Assembly (NCBI RefSeq): GCF_023952475.1 | Contig: NZ_JALHRX010000006.1 | Location: forward strand, 124,001-188,000 | Origin: Cupriavidus sp. WGlv3 | Lineage (GTDB): Bacteria > Pseudomonadota > Gammaproteobacteria > Burkholderiales > Burkholderiaceae | DNA length: 64,000 nucleotides | Reading direction: 5' to 3' | Shown here: piece by piece, positions 51,952 through 59,951 of the stretch | Numbering within the stretch: position 1 is the stretch's first letter | Layout: the number at the start of each line of letters is the position of its first letter | Position numbers and translations under genes: made by a program | The notes under the pieces: generated by a model | Database searches by the model: none | The model's input: only the letters and a program-made list of their open reading frames with translations | Told to the model about the DNA's origin: nothing

Positions 51952-53325
51952 TTAGTCGGCAATGGCTTCCAGCGCCCTGCCGCGGGTTTCGATGCCGAAC
52001 CGGAGCACGATTGCCGCCGCGGCAAGGAAACACAGCGCGCCCAGACAGAACACGCCAGCTTGCCCCGCGACGGGCAGCACCAGACCCACCAGCGTCGGCC
52101 CCAGCAGCGAGCCGATGCGCCCCACCGTCGAAGCCATGCCACAGCCAGAAGCGCGAGCGCGCGTGGGATAGAGCTCCGGCGTGTAGGTATAGAGAACCGC
52201 CCACATGCCGAACATGAAGAACTGCATCATGCCGCCGGAGAGGAATAGCGCCAGCGGCTCCGACGCCGAGCCAGCGACCCGACCATAGATAAAGACCATG
52301 CACGCCCCACCGACCAGCGTCGCCACGCAGGCAGGCTTGCGTCCCCAGCGCTCCACCACCCACGCCGCCCAAAGGAAGCCCGGAATCCCGCCGATCGAGA
52401 TGTACACCGTGTACAACACGGACTTGGTCACATCCAGCCCGGATTGCTGCAGCAGCGCGCCGATCCATGTATTGAGGCCATAGAACCCCAGCAGGGCAAA
52501 GAACCACAGCCCCCAGACAGTCAGGGTCCGGCTGCGGTACGCGCGCGACCACAGCACGCGCAATCCCGTCGCCTCCGGCTCCGCCGCCGCAGCCGCCGGA
52601 GTGACTTCCGGCAATGCATCAAGCTTCATCCGCCGCATCACCGACTGCTCGATACGGTCGACGATCGCTGCGGCTTCCGCATGGCGCCCCTGCGATTCCA
52701 GCCAGCGCGGAGACTCGGGCACGAAGCGCCGAACCACGATCAGGAAGAGCGCCGGCACCGCACCAAGCAGGAACATCGTGCGCCAGGTATAGGCGCTCAG
52801 CACGTAGTACGACATCAGGCCAGCGCAGATGAACGCGATCGGCCAGTTGCCGTCCATCAATGCCAGGTACTTGCCGCGCTGCCGCGCCGGAATGAACTCC
52901 GACATCAGCGTCTGTGCCAGCGGCAGTTCCATGCCCATGCCGATTCCGAGCAGGAGCCGGTATGCGCCTAGTTCCATGGGGTTGCTCGCGGTCGAACAGA
53001 GATAGCTGCCCACGCCCCAGATGATCATGCTGACCTGGAACACGGGCTTGCGTCCGAACCTGTCGGCAAGCATTCCCGAGCTGAGCGCGCCGACGGCCAT
53101 GCCGACAAAGCTGGCGCTTCCCAGCATGCCCGCTTGCGCAGCGGTCAAGCCAAACTCCGTGCGTATCGAACCCAGCAAATACGTCATCATGGCCAGGTCG
53201 AGATTGTCAAAGAAGAAGGCCAGCGCAATGATTGCAAACAGAAGGCGGTGATACCCGCATACGGGCAGCCGTTCCAGGCGGTCGCCGGTGCGCACGCGCA
53301 TCAGCTCGAGAGGGGTGTGCTTCAT
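51952..53325 (-). CDS. MFS transporter (sugar/acid porter type)
   Basis: A 457-residue MFS protein with 12 membrane segments. FFFDNLDLAMMTYLLGSIRT at the N terminus places it with aromatic-acid/organic-acid transporters; GMLADRFGRKPVFQVSMIIW and ESPRWLESQGRHAEAAAIVD are loop motifs of the family, and TPELYPTRARASGCGMASTV is in the second half. It is placed 225 bases after the PNPOx-like gene of the RidA-PurA operon, with an intrinsic terminator between them, so it has its own transcript but probably the same pathway. Confidence 0.85.
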   Translation of the reverse strand: MKHTPLELMRVRTGDRLERLPVCGYHRLLFAIIALAFFFDNLDLAMMTYLLGSIRTEFGLTAAQAGMLGSASFVGMAVGALSSGMLADRFGRKPVFQVSMIIWGVGSYLCSTASNPMELGAYRLLLGIGMGMELPLAQTLMSEFIPARQRGKYLALMDGNWPIAFICAGLMSYYVLSAYTWRTMFLLGAVPALFLIVVRRFVPESPRWLESQGRHAEAAAIVDRIEQSVMRRMKLDALPEVTPAAAAAEPEATGLRVLWSRAYRSRTLTVWGLWFFALLGFYGLNTWIGALLQQSGLDVTKSVLYTVYISIGGIPGFLWAAWVVERWGRKPACVATLVGGACMVFIYGRVAGSASEPLALFLSGGMMQFFMFGMWAVLYTYTPELYPTRARASGCGMASTVGRIGSLLGPTLVGLVLPVAGQAGVFCLGALCFLAAAAIVLRFGIETRGRALEAIAD

Positions 53326-53346
53326 CTTGTCTCCAGTCGTTCTAGT

Positions 53347-53368
53347 GCCAGTGCTCTATGGCACTGGC
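53347..53368. repeat. inverted repeat upstream of the MFS gene
   Basis: GCCAGTGC (53347-53354) and GCACTGGC (53361-53368) form a perfect 8-bp hairpin with a 6-base loop, 21 bases before the MFS start codon. It may be an operator or a 5' leader structure. Confidence 0.45.
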
Positions 53369-53501
53369 GGCAAGCGATAACGCGTGGCTGCGCCATCGTT
53401 CGCTACTGTCGCTCGCGGGCGAGTGCGCGACGCGCGCCGGAACGCCAAGGTCTGTCTCGCAGGCGCCAAGGCATTGGAGGCGCTCCGAAGCCACCGGACA
53501 T

Positions 53502-53528
53502 AAAAAAAGAGGCGCCGAAGCACCTCTT
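53502..53528 (-). terminator. rho-independent terminator of the ridA-purA2-PNPOx operon
   Basis: On the minus strand GAGGTGC, the tetraloop TTCG and GCGCCTC, then a run of seven T's. It begins 22 bases after the PNPOx-like stop codon. A textbook UUCG-capped terminator. Confidence 0.9.
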
Positions 53529-53549
53529 CATGTCATGCGATGGCGAGCC

Positions 53550-54176
53550 CTACTTCCCCGCAAACCGATGGGGATCGAACGCTTCCGGCGGCAGACCGGA
53601 CAGCGTCGCACCGGACTGAAACGGATAGCGCAGGTACGGCGCGCGCGGCTGCCCTGGCGGCGAATACTGTCCGTCAGCGAGGATGCGCTTCTTCGCGCTC
53701 AACTCGCGGATCTCGCAGCGATAGGCCACGATCTGGCTGGCCGCGCCATCCTCGATCGGCGAGTAGTCCTTCTCGGGCCGGAACTTGTCCAGCGCCTGGT
53801 ACTGGTGCGCACGCACCTCATCGGTACTGTCACGCAGCCGGACTTCACAGCGCGCAATGACGCTGAAATACTCGAGGCTGGTGTTCTGGCCCTTTGGCGC
53901 CTTCAACAAGGCCACCGGCCGATCGATTTCGATCGTGACCAGCGGGTTCGCCCGGATCGCCGTGGCAAGCTTGCCGAACCTGGAACTGTGGATCAGGAAC
54001 GCGTCTCCGGTAAAGGTAAAGCTCTGCGCGGTGATGTAGGGGTAAGGCTCGTCATGCACCGCAACCCGGCAGATCAGCTCGTTCTTCAGGAAGGCTTCAA
54101 TGGCCGGCCAGTCGGTCCAGGCGAGGTCGGTCCGGCGCATCTCGCTGCGCAGGTAGGCAGGGGTCGTGCTAGTCAT
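53550..54176 (-). CDS. PNPOx-like FMN-binding protein
   Basis: A 208-residue split-beta-barrel flavoprotein related to pyridoxamine phosphate oxidase. Indicative parts: RVAVHDEPYPYITAQSFTFT, then ALLIHSSRFGKLATAIRANP, where the family's FMN-phosphate-binding strand lies, and LVTIEIDRPVALLKA. The C-terminal half has RFRPEKDYSPIEDG and ends EAFDPHRFAGK. The ATG overlaps the stop of the PurA-like gene (ATGA), so it is translated together with it. Function unknown; such proteins reduce small substrates or bind F420/FMN. Confidence 0.75.
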   Translation of the reverse strand: MTSTTPAYLRSEMRRTDLAWTDWPAIEAFLKNELICRVAVHDEPYPYITAQSFTFTGDAFLIHSSRFGKLATAIRANPLVTIEIDRPVALLKAPKGQNTSLEYFSVIARCEVRLRDSTDEVRAHQYQALDKFRPEKDYSPIEDGAASQIVAYRCEIRELSAKKRILADGQYSPPGQPRAPYLRYPFQSGATLSGLPPEAFDPHRFAGK

Positions 54177-55549
54177 GGTGTGGTCTGCTGGGTGGGTTCA
54201 AGAAGCCGCATCTGCGTGCGTTCCGGTCCTAGTCCGATGCCGCGCAAGGGTCGACCGATGGCCTGCGCCAGCCATTCGAGCAGCGCTTCAAGCTGCGGGG
54301 GCAGCGGCGAGGCGGGATTCGTCGGTATGGCGTCGTGCGCGAACGCCGGAAACTGCAACACGCGCTGGCTTGCGCTACCGGCCTCGCCAGCGACGACTGG
54401 AATGCAACGCTCGGGCGTATGGGAAAAGGCAGCCAGGCTGTCGCATTTGTTGAGATACACCTCGTCGACGCCGGCCTGCTGTATCGCGAGCCGCAGTTGC
54501 TCAACGTCAAGCAGGCCCACGCGCCGTGGCCGGCCGGTGCCGGTGCCGTACTCGTTCGCCAGCATCCGGATGGCCACGCCGGTCGAGAACGCATCCGCTT
54601 CGGCAAGCAACTTGAGCGGATCGTGGCTGGCCGCTTCGTCGGCGCGGCCGCGGCCCGCGTGTGCCGCCGCGGCGCAGTACGCCTCGGAACGCTGCCCGCC
54701 CAGTTCGTTCGGCAGCGGGCCGTTGCCGACCCGGGAGACGATGGCCTTGGCCACGCCGATGGTCTTGCGGTGATACCGGCACGGCAGATCTCCACCTACG
54801 TAGGCATAGGCGGGGAGCGTATGGCTGGACGTGACCCACGGCTGGATGCCATGCACCACATCCAGCATCACCGACTGCGCGCCCTCGAACAGTACCCTTG
54901 CACCGGCCTCGACCCGCCGCAACAGCGCGACAGCATCATTCGTCACGAACGGCCGAACCACCCTCCACGCGCGGCGCATGCCGTCCACCATCGCCGCTAT
55001 GGCCTCGTCATCGTCGTCGGCCTGCGATGCCAGCCGGGTCATCAGTTCGAACACGCGGTCCTCGTCACACCACAGGTCGCGCAACTGGAACGCAACGCGC
55101 TCGGCGCCCTGTATCCGGGCCGCCATATCGGCGTAGCACGGACCGATGCCGTTGCCGGTGGTGCCGATCCGTGCACCATCGCGGCGGTCCGCCAGCACAT
55201 GCCGCGGCTGAACCAGCGGACACCTGTCGCTGATTGTCAGCCGTCCCTCCAGGCTGATACCTTGGGCGGCCAGCATCGCAATCTCGGATGCCAGCTGCTG
55301 CAACCCGACCACGCAGCCCGAGCCGATGTAAAGCGCAACGCCCGGGTGCAGCACCCCAGAAGGCACTTGCCGCAGCCGCAGCGCACCGGCGGGCGTGGCG
55401 ATGGTATGTCCGGCGTTGGCCCCGCCATTGAAACGCGCAATCACGTCATACTCGGCAGCGAGGTGATCAACGATTCGGGCCTTGCCCTCGTCGCCATATT
55501 GCAGGCCCACCAGGACGTCGGCGTAGCCGGCCCTTGTCGCGGCGCCCAT
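54173..55549 (-). CDS. divergent adenylosuccinate synthetase paralogue
   Basis: A 458-residue protein of the PurA family, which uses GTP to join Asp to the C6 of IMP. Catalytic residues are kept: Asp20 and Lys23 in YGDEGKARIVD and His48 in NGGANAGHTI. The IMP-contact loop reads GTTGNGIGPCYADM, Asn in place of the usual Arg (GRGIGPAYED), and QPRHVLAD replaces MPYHxxLD. VLFEGAQSVMLDVVHGIQPW, RVGNGPLPNELGG, TGRPRRVGLLD and LGPERTQMRL are family blocks. It is not the housekeeping copy: it sits in an operon between RidA and a PNPOx-like gene with no purine genes. A new amide- or amine-ligation activity on another substrate is plausible. Confidence 0.85.
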   Translation of the reverse strand: MGAATRAGYADVLVGLQYGDEGKARIVDHLAAEYDVIARFNGGANAGHTIATPAGALRLRQVPSGVLHPGVALYIGSGCVVGLQQLASEIAMLAAQGISLEGRLTISDRCPLVQPRHVLADRRDGARIGTTGNGIGPCYADMAARIQGAERVAFQLRDLWCDEDRVFELMTRLASQADDDDEAIAAMVDGMRRAWRVVRPFVTNDAVALLRRVEAGARVLFEGAQSVMLDVVHGIQPWVTSSHTLPAYAYVGGDLPCRYHRKTIGVAKAIVSRVGNGPLPNELGGQRSEAYCAAAAHAGRGRADEAASHDPLKLLAEADAFSTGVAIRMLANEYGTGTGRPRRVGLLDVEQLRLAIQQAGVDEVYLNKCDSLAAFSHTPERCIPVVAGEAGSASQRVLQFPAFAHDAIPTNPASPLPPQLEALLEWLAQAIGRPLRGIGLGPERTQMRLLEPTQQTTP

Positions 55550-55552
55550 CGC

Positions 55553-56017
55553 CTAGGCGTCCAGCGCAAAGGTTGCCTCGATCTCGACCGGGGCACCGAA
55601 CGGAAGGCTCGCCACGCCGAGCGCAAGGCGGGCGTGGCGCCCGCGCTCGGCAAAGATCCGGTTGAGAAGCTCCGACGCGGCGTTGATCACCAGCGGCGCA
55701 TCGTTGAAACCCGGATCCGTTGCAACGTAGCCGCCTACCCGCACGATGCCCCGGATCCGTTCGAAATCGCCATCGGTTGCGGCGGCCACCCAGCCCAGCA
55801 GGTTGGCCAGGCAAAGCCGTGCCGCCGCCTGCGCCGCTTCGACGCTGACCGCGCCGGGAACCTTGCCGACAAACACGGGATTGCCGTCCTGCAGCGGCAG
55901 CTGTCCCGATATCGTCAGCAAGCCACGGTGCAGCGTGTACGGGACATAAAGCGCCTTGGGCATTTCGGCGGCAGGCAGGACGATGCCCGCTGCCTGGATA
56001 CGATCCATCACTGACAT
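55553..56017 (-). CDS. RidA-family protein
   Basis: A 154-residue YjgF/YER057c/UK114 protein. RidA proteins hydrolyse reactive enamines or imines, and some work as dedicated deaminases. Core: RGLLTISGQLPLQDGNPVFV, AAARLCLANLLGWVAAATDG and RHARLALGVASLPFGAPVEI, with Arg in the site of the catalytic residue. GAGGAG before the ATG at 56015-56017 supports this start. First gene of the operon, 3 bases before the PurA-like gene, so a role in releasing an amine from a pathway intermediate is likely. Confidence 0.88.
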   Translation of the reverse strand: MSVMDRIQAAGIVLPAAEMPKALYVPYTLHRGLLTISGQLPLQDGNPVFVGKVPGAVSVEAAQAAARLCLANLLGWVAAATDGDFERIRGIVRVGGYVATDPGFNDAPLVINAASELLNRIFAERGRHARLALGVASLPFGAPVEIEATFALDA

Positions 56018-56164
56018 ACTCACTCCTCGACTTGGACAAATGCCGACGGAGCAAGCACGGTGCTGGCCATCCGGCGGCACCTAGACTGTGCCGCAGGGCC
56101 CATGCCTCGATTCGCGCCTTGACGCCAGTTGATGTCGCGCAGATGCCAACCGGCAGCCTGACGC

Positions 56165-56950
56165 CTACTCGCCGGTCCGGTCGCGGAAATACTCGGTGGG
56201 GGTCATGCCAAGCGCTCGTCTGAACATGGCGCTGAATGCGCTTGGACTCTCGTATCCAAGCTGCAGTGCGATGTCCGTGACATGGCACCCCTCGGCAAGC
56301 AGGCGAACCGCGGCCATTAGCCGCGCCTGCTGCTTCCAGCGGCTGTATGTCATCCCCGTTTCTTCCGGAAACAGACGGATGATGGTCCGCTCGCTGGCGC
56401 CAACCGAGCGGCTCCACGTCTGGACCGAGGTCTCGTCCGAGGGATCGTCGAGAATCTTCGCGCAGATCTTGCCCAGGCGTGGGTCCCGGGGCATTGGCAG
56501 ATGCAGCGGGACCACCGAAAGCGGACGCAACTCCTGCAGCAGAAGCTGCACCACCAGGCCGTCGCGGCTGCCTTCGTCATAGGCCAGCGGCATGCGCACG
56601 GCGGCCGAGATCAGCTCGCGCAGCAGCGGCGGCACCGCGACCACGCAACAGCCGTGCAACTCGCCCGGTACGGCATCTTCGCGGACGTAGATGGTGCGCA
56701 TCTCGACATCGCCGCACGCCTGCATGGCGTGCTTGATGTTGCAAGGCACCCAGACGGCGCGCTGGGGCGGCACCACCCACGAACCGAAGTCGGTGGTGAC
56801 CAGGATAGCCCCCACGTAGGCATAGATCAGTTGCGCGCGCGGATGCGAATGCGGGGCGATATAAAACCCATCCTTCAGCTTGCGCGCCATGCCGCCGACC
56901 GGCTGCGCTATCGCCTGGTAGTCATCGCGGTTCTCGCTTTTTCCGAACAT
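56165..56950 (-). CDS. AraC-family regulator with cupin N-terminal domain
   Basis: A 261-residue regulator with a cupin sensing domain (GFYIAPHSHPRAQLIYAYVG and WVPCNIKHAM, with metal-binding-like His residues) and an AraC HTH domain (SVGASERTIIRLFPEETGMT, VTDIALQLGYESPSAFSAMF). The start at 56950 is set by the cupin N terminus; the frame runs to 57082. It lies between the RidA operon (downstream, same strand) and the divergent formamidase-like gene, and is the likely regulator of both. Confidence 0.87.
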   Translation of the reverse strand: MFGKSENRDDYQAIAQPVGGMARKLKDGFYIAPHSHPRAQLIYAYVGAILVTTDFGSWVVPPQRAVWVPCNIKHAMQACGDVEMRTIYVREDAVPGELHGCCVVAVPPLLRELISAAVRMPLAYDEGSRDGLVVQLLLQELRPLSVVPLHLPMPRDPRLGKICAKILDDPSDETSVQTWSRSVGASERTIIRLFPEETGMTYSRWKQQARLMAAVRLLAEGCHVTDIALQLGYESPSAFSAMFRRALGMTPTEYFRDRTGE

Positions 56951-57087
56951 GGCGTCTTTGCGATAGTGGTTGTCATCCAGCGGCGCGCGCCGCAAAACGC
57001 GGATACGTATCTTTGGCCGGACGCGACAAGCGTCGCAACGACCCAATGGTATCGAAGCATCGATCCCAACGTCTGGAGCCAAATTTA

Positions 57088-57945
57088 ATGTCAGTGTATC
57101 GAAACTTCAACCAGGAAGAACTGGACCAGCAGTACAACGTCAGGGCTGGAATCCCCGGGTTCCAGGACATCTTCAAGCGATGGGACGACACCAGCGCCAC
57201 GTTCCGTCGCAACCATCTGGTCAAGCCCGATCTTGCGTATGGTGCACACGCTTTGCAGGCGCTCGACTTCTTCCCGGCAGCCACCGCAAAGCGCCCGCTG
57301 CTGGTCTTCATTCATGGCGGTTATTGGCAATCGCTGGACAAGTCCGACTTCAGCTTCGTTGCCGCGCCCTACCTGCAGCGCGATATCAACGTCGCGGTGG
57401 TGAACTACCGCCTGGCACCGGATGTGGGCATGGCCGAAATTGTCCGCGACAATCAGGAGGCAGTGGCATGGCTCTACCGGCATGCCGACGAACTGGGATT
57501 CGATCCGGATCGCATCTTCTTGTCCGGCCACTCAGCCGGCGGCCATCTCACCGCCACGCTGGCGGCAACGGACTGGGCTGCCTTCGGCGTACCGGCGGAT
57601 ATCCTCAAGGGAGGTTGCGCGATCAGCGGCTTGTATGACCTGGAGCCGATCCGGCTGTGCTACCTCAACCAGGTGGTCGGTCTGACCGAGGCGGACGTTG
57701 CCCACTACAGCCCGATCCATCATGTCCCGAAAGCCAAACTGCCCATGATCCTGACCGTCGGCGGCGATGAATCGCCGGAGTACCACCGGCTGCAGCGCGA
57801 ATACCAGGCGCTGCTGGGCGAATGCGGCTTCGCCGTGCAGGTGGTGGTGCAGGAGCGCGGCCACCATTTCGATGCGGTCGACCTGCTGGGCGAAGCCGAA
57901 GGTCCACTGGCCGACGCGGTGTTGCGGATGATTGCGCGCGCCTGA
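57088..57945 (+). CDS. alpha/beta hydrolase of kynurenine-formamidase-like type
   Basis: A 285-residue alpha/beta hydrolase. HGGYW (76-80) is the oxyanion signature of arylformamidases and esterases of the HSL type; the nucleophile is Ser149 in SGHSAGGHLTA; the acid is probably in VGGDESPE and the His in ERGHHFDAVD. GGAG at 57074 supports the ATG at 57088. It is divergent from the AraC gene and so shares a regulator with the RidA-PurA operon. Amide or ester hydrolysis in that pathway is likely. No kynurenine pathway genes are present. Confidence 0.85.
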   Translation: MSVYRNFNQEELDQQYNVRAGIPGFQDIFKRWDDTSATFRRNHLVKPDLAYGAHALQALDFFPAATAKRPLLVFIHGGYWQSLDKSDFSFVAAPYLQRDINVAVVNYRLAPDVGMAEIVRDNQEAVAWLYRHADELGFDPDRIFLSGHSAGGHLTATLAATDWAAFGVPADILKGGCAISGLYDLEPIRLCYLNQVVGLTEADVAHYSPIHHVPKAKLPMILTVGGDESPEYHRLQREYQALLGECGFAVQVVVQERGHHFDAVDLLGEAEGPLADAVLRMIARA

Positions 57946-57994
57946 GGCATCGGCCGGAGATCGCGGCACAAGCCAGCAAACGCGCCATCAGCTT

Positions 57995-58735
57995 TCACGG
58001 CTGCGACAGCGCGAACTCGTAATCTGAAGTATCGAGCCTGGAGACGCGGTACTCGACGCGCTCGTTCTGGTAGGACGACGCCACCCGCAGGATCTTCAGC
58101 ATCGCGGTGCCGACGGGGATGCCCAGCAGTTCATGGTCTTCCGCGTCGGCCAGCGCGGCCCGCAGGCGCTCTTCGGTGCGGATGATGTTGATGCCGAAGA
58201 CGTCCTGGTAGAAGTTGTAGAGCGTGTTCGGCCGCTCGCGCAGCAGCTTCTCGGTGAGCGCCCGGAAGCGTTCCGCCGGGACGGTGATGGCGTCGATCAT
58301 GACCGCGCGCCCTTCCAGCGACAGCACGTTGGTGAAGCGGAACACGGCTTCGCCGAGCGGCAGGCCCAGCGCCGCGGCTTCTTCCTTGTCGGCCTTGGCG
58401 CGGCGGAACTTTGCCAGCTGTACCGTCGGAAACTCGCGGTACCCGTCCTGGCGCACGATGCGGAAGAAGCGGAAGAAGTGGTCTTCCTGCCGGTGCGTCG
58501 CGACGAAGGTTCCCCGCCCCTGGTGGCGGATCATGATGTTCTCGGCCACCAGTTCGTCGATGGCCTTGCGCAGCGTGCCGATGGAGACGCCGAAGCGCTC
58601 GATCAGCTTGCGCTCAGACGGAATCGCCTCGCCCGGCTTCCACTCGCCCTCGGCCAGGGCGGCCAGGATGGCGTGCTTGACGTCCTTGTAGAGCACGCCG
58701 CCGATGGCTGCGCCGGCTTCGAATCTGGAACCCAC
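57995..58735 (-). CDS. GntR-family regulator (HutC/UTRA type) of the sulfolactate genes
   Basis: A 246-residue GntR/HutC protein: the winged HTH PGEAIPSERKLIERFGVSIG and TLRKAIDELVAENIMIRHQG is N-terminal, and the UTRA effector domain follows (VLSLEGRAVMIDAITVPAER). The start is a GTG at 58733-58735 with AAGGA eight bases upstream. It is the last gene of the run suyA-suyB-slcC-comC-Bug on the minus strand and is the likely regulator of that operon. TCATATA-type sites lie in its own upstream region and before suyA. Confidence 0.88.
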   Translation of the reverse strand: MGSRFEAGAAIGGVLYKDVKHAILAALAEGEWKPGEAIPSERKLIERFGVSIGTLRKAIDELVAENIMIRHQGRGTFVATHRQEDHFFRFFRIVRQDGYREFPTVQLAKFRRAKADKEEAAALGLPLGEAVFRFTNVLSLEGRAVMIDAITVPAERFRALTEKLLRERPNTLYNFYQDVFGINIIRTEERLRAALADAEDHELLGIPVGTAMLKILRVASSYQNERVEYRVSRLDTSDYEFALSQP

Positions 58736-58789
58736 GTTAGTGTCCTTTGCAACGCCGCCTGCGGGGCGGCCGGCCGATCCATGACTGAC

Positions 58790-58801
58790 TCATATAGATA
58801 A
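58790..58801. promoter_or_regulatory. TCATATA-type candidate GntR site before the regulator gene
   Basis: TCATATAGATAA matches the palindrome TCATATATATGA found before suyA at 10 of 12 positions. It lies 55 bases before the GntR start codon. A shared site suggests autoregulation together with control of suyA. Confidence 0.45.
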
Positions 58802-58871
58802 GACGAATCATACTAAAGCCGGCCGCCAGGCCCGCACCCCGGCCTCCCGGGCGCGGCGGCGCGACGCGCCG

Positions 58872-59894
58872 CTATTCGACCCGGATGTGCTTCTCCTCGA
58901 TCAGCCGGGCCCAGCGCGTCACCTCGCCGCTGAAGTAGTCGGCAAACGCGGGCCCGCCGGCCGCGGGGCTGAAGCCCGCGCTGACGATGCGCCCGCGCAC
59001 CGACTCGGCCGCCAGCATGCGTGCGACCGAGGCGGCCACCTTGTCGACGATCGGCCGGGGCGTGCCCGCCGGCATCATCAGGCCGGTCCAGTTCTCGACG
59101 ATCAGCTCCGGATAGCCGGCCTCGGCCACGGTCGGCACGTCGGGCAGCAGCGGATGGCGCTCGCGCGTGGTCACGGCCAGTGCGCGCAGCTTGCCGCCTT
59201 TCACATAGGCGAGCGACTCGGGGAAGTTGGAGAAGACCACGTCGATCTGGCCGCCGATCAGGTCGGTCATCGACGGCGCGCCGCCCTTGTACGGCACATG
59301 GGTGAAGCTGGTGCGGGTCTGGCTTTCGAACAGCGCCAGCGTCAGGTGCGGCGGCGTGCCGTTGCCGCTGGAGCCGGCGTTCAGCTTGGACTGCTGCGCC
59401 GCCGCGGCGAGATCCCTCATCGACTTGATCGGCGAGCTGGCCGGCACCACCACCATCATCGGCGACGAGGCGATCCGCGCCACCGGCACCAGGTCTTTCT
59501 GCATGCTGAACGGCAGCTTGGGGAACAAGGTCACGTTGGACGCGTGCGTCAGCGTCACCGCCAGCCAGGTGTAGCCGTCGGGCGGTGCCTTGGCGACCTG
59601 CTCGGCGCCGATATTGGCATTGCCGCCCGGCCGGTTGTCCACCACGATGGGCTTCTTCCACTCTTCGGAGAGCTGGTGGCCGACCATGCGCGCCATGATG
59701 TCGGTGAGGCCGCCGGCCGCGAACGGGACCACGTACCGGATCGGCTTGCTCGGAAAGTCCGCGGCGGCGGCATCGCTGCCGCCCTGCGCCGCGGCAGGCC
59801 GTGGCGCCAGCGCAGCGAGGGCCGATACAACTGACAAGGCAAGCAGCACGCGGTTCAGGTGCCTGCGCGCGCCGCACATCAAGCGTCGATCCAT
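58872..59894 (-). CDS. Bug-type periplasmic receptor of the sulfolactate operon
   Basis: A 340-residue TctC-like receptor with an N-terminal signal (LLALSVVSALAALAPRPAAA), then DFPSKPIRYVVPFAAGGLTD, IVVDNRPGGNANIGAEQVAK and HVPYKGGAPSMTDLIGGQID. It is 57 bases after comC in the same direction. In this operon it probably binds sulfolactate; the TTT membrane subunits (called SlcF/SlcG elsewhere) are not in the window. Confidence 0.9.
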   Translation of the reverse strand: MDRRLMCGARRHLNRVLLALSVVSALAALAPRPAAAQGGSDAAAADFPSKPIRYVVPFAAGGLTDIMARMVGHQLSEEWKKPIVVDNRPGGNANIGAEQVAKAPPDGYTWLAVTLTHASNVTLFPKLPFSMQKDLVPVARIASSPMMVVVPASSPIKSMRDLAAAAQQSKLNAGSSGNGTPPHLTLALFESQTRTSFTHVPYKGGAPSMTDLIGGQIDVVFSNFPESLAYVKGGKLRALAVTTRERHPLLPDVPTVAEAGYPELIVENWTGLMMPAGTPRPIVDKVAASVARMLAAESVRGRIVSAGFSPAAGGPAFADYFSGEVTRWARLIEEKHIRVE

Positions 59895-59951
59895 GATTTG
59901 TCTCCGGTAGTTATGGCCGGCCCATCTAAGCGTGGGTCCGTTGTGAGGAAA

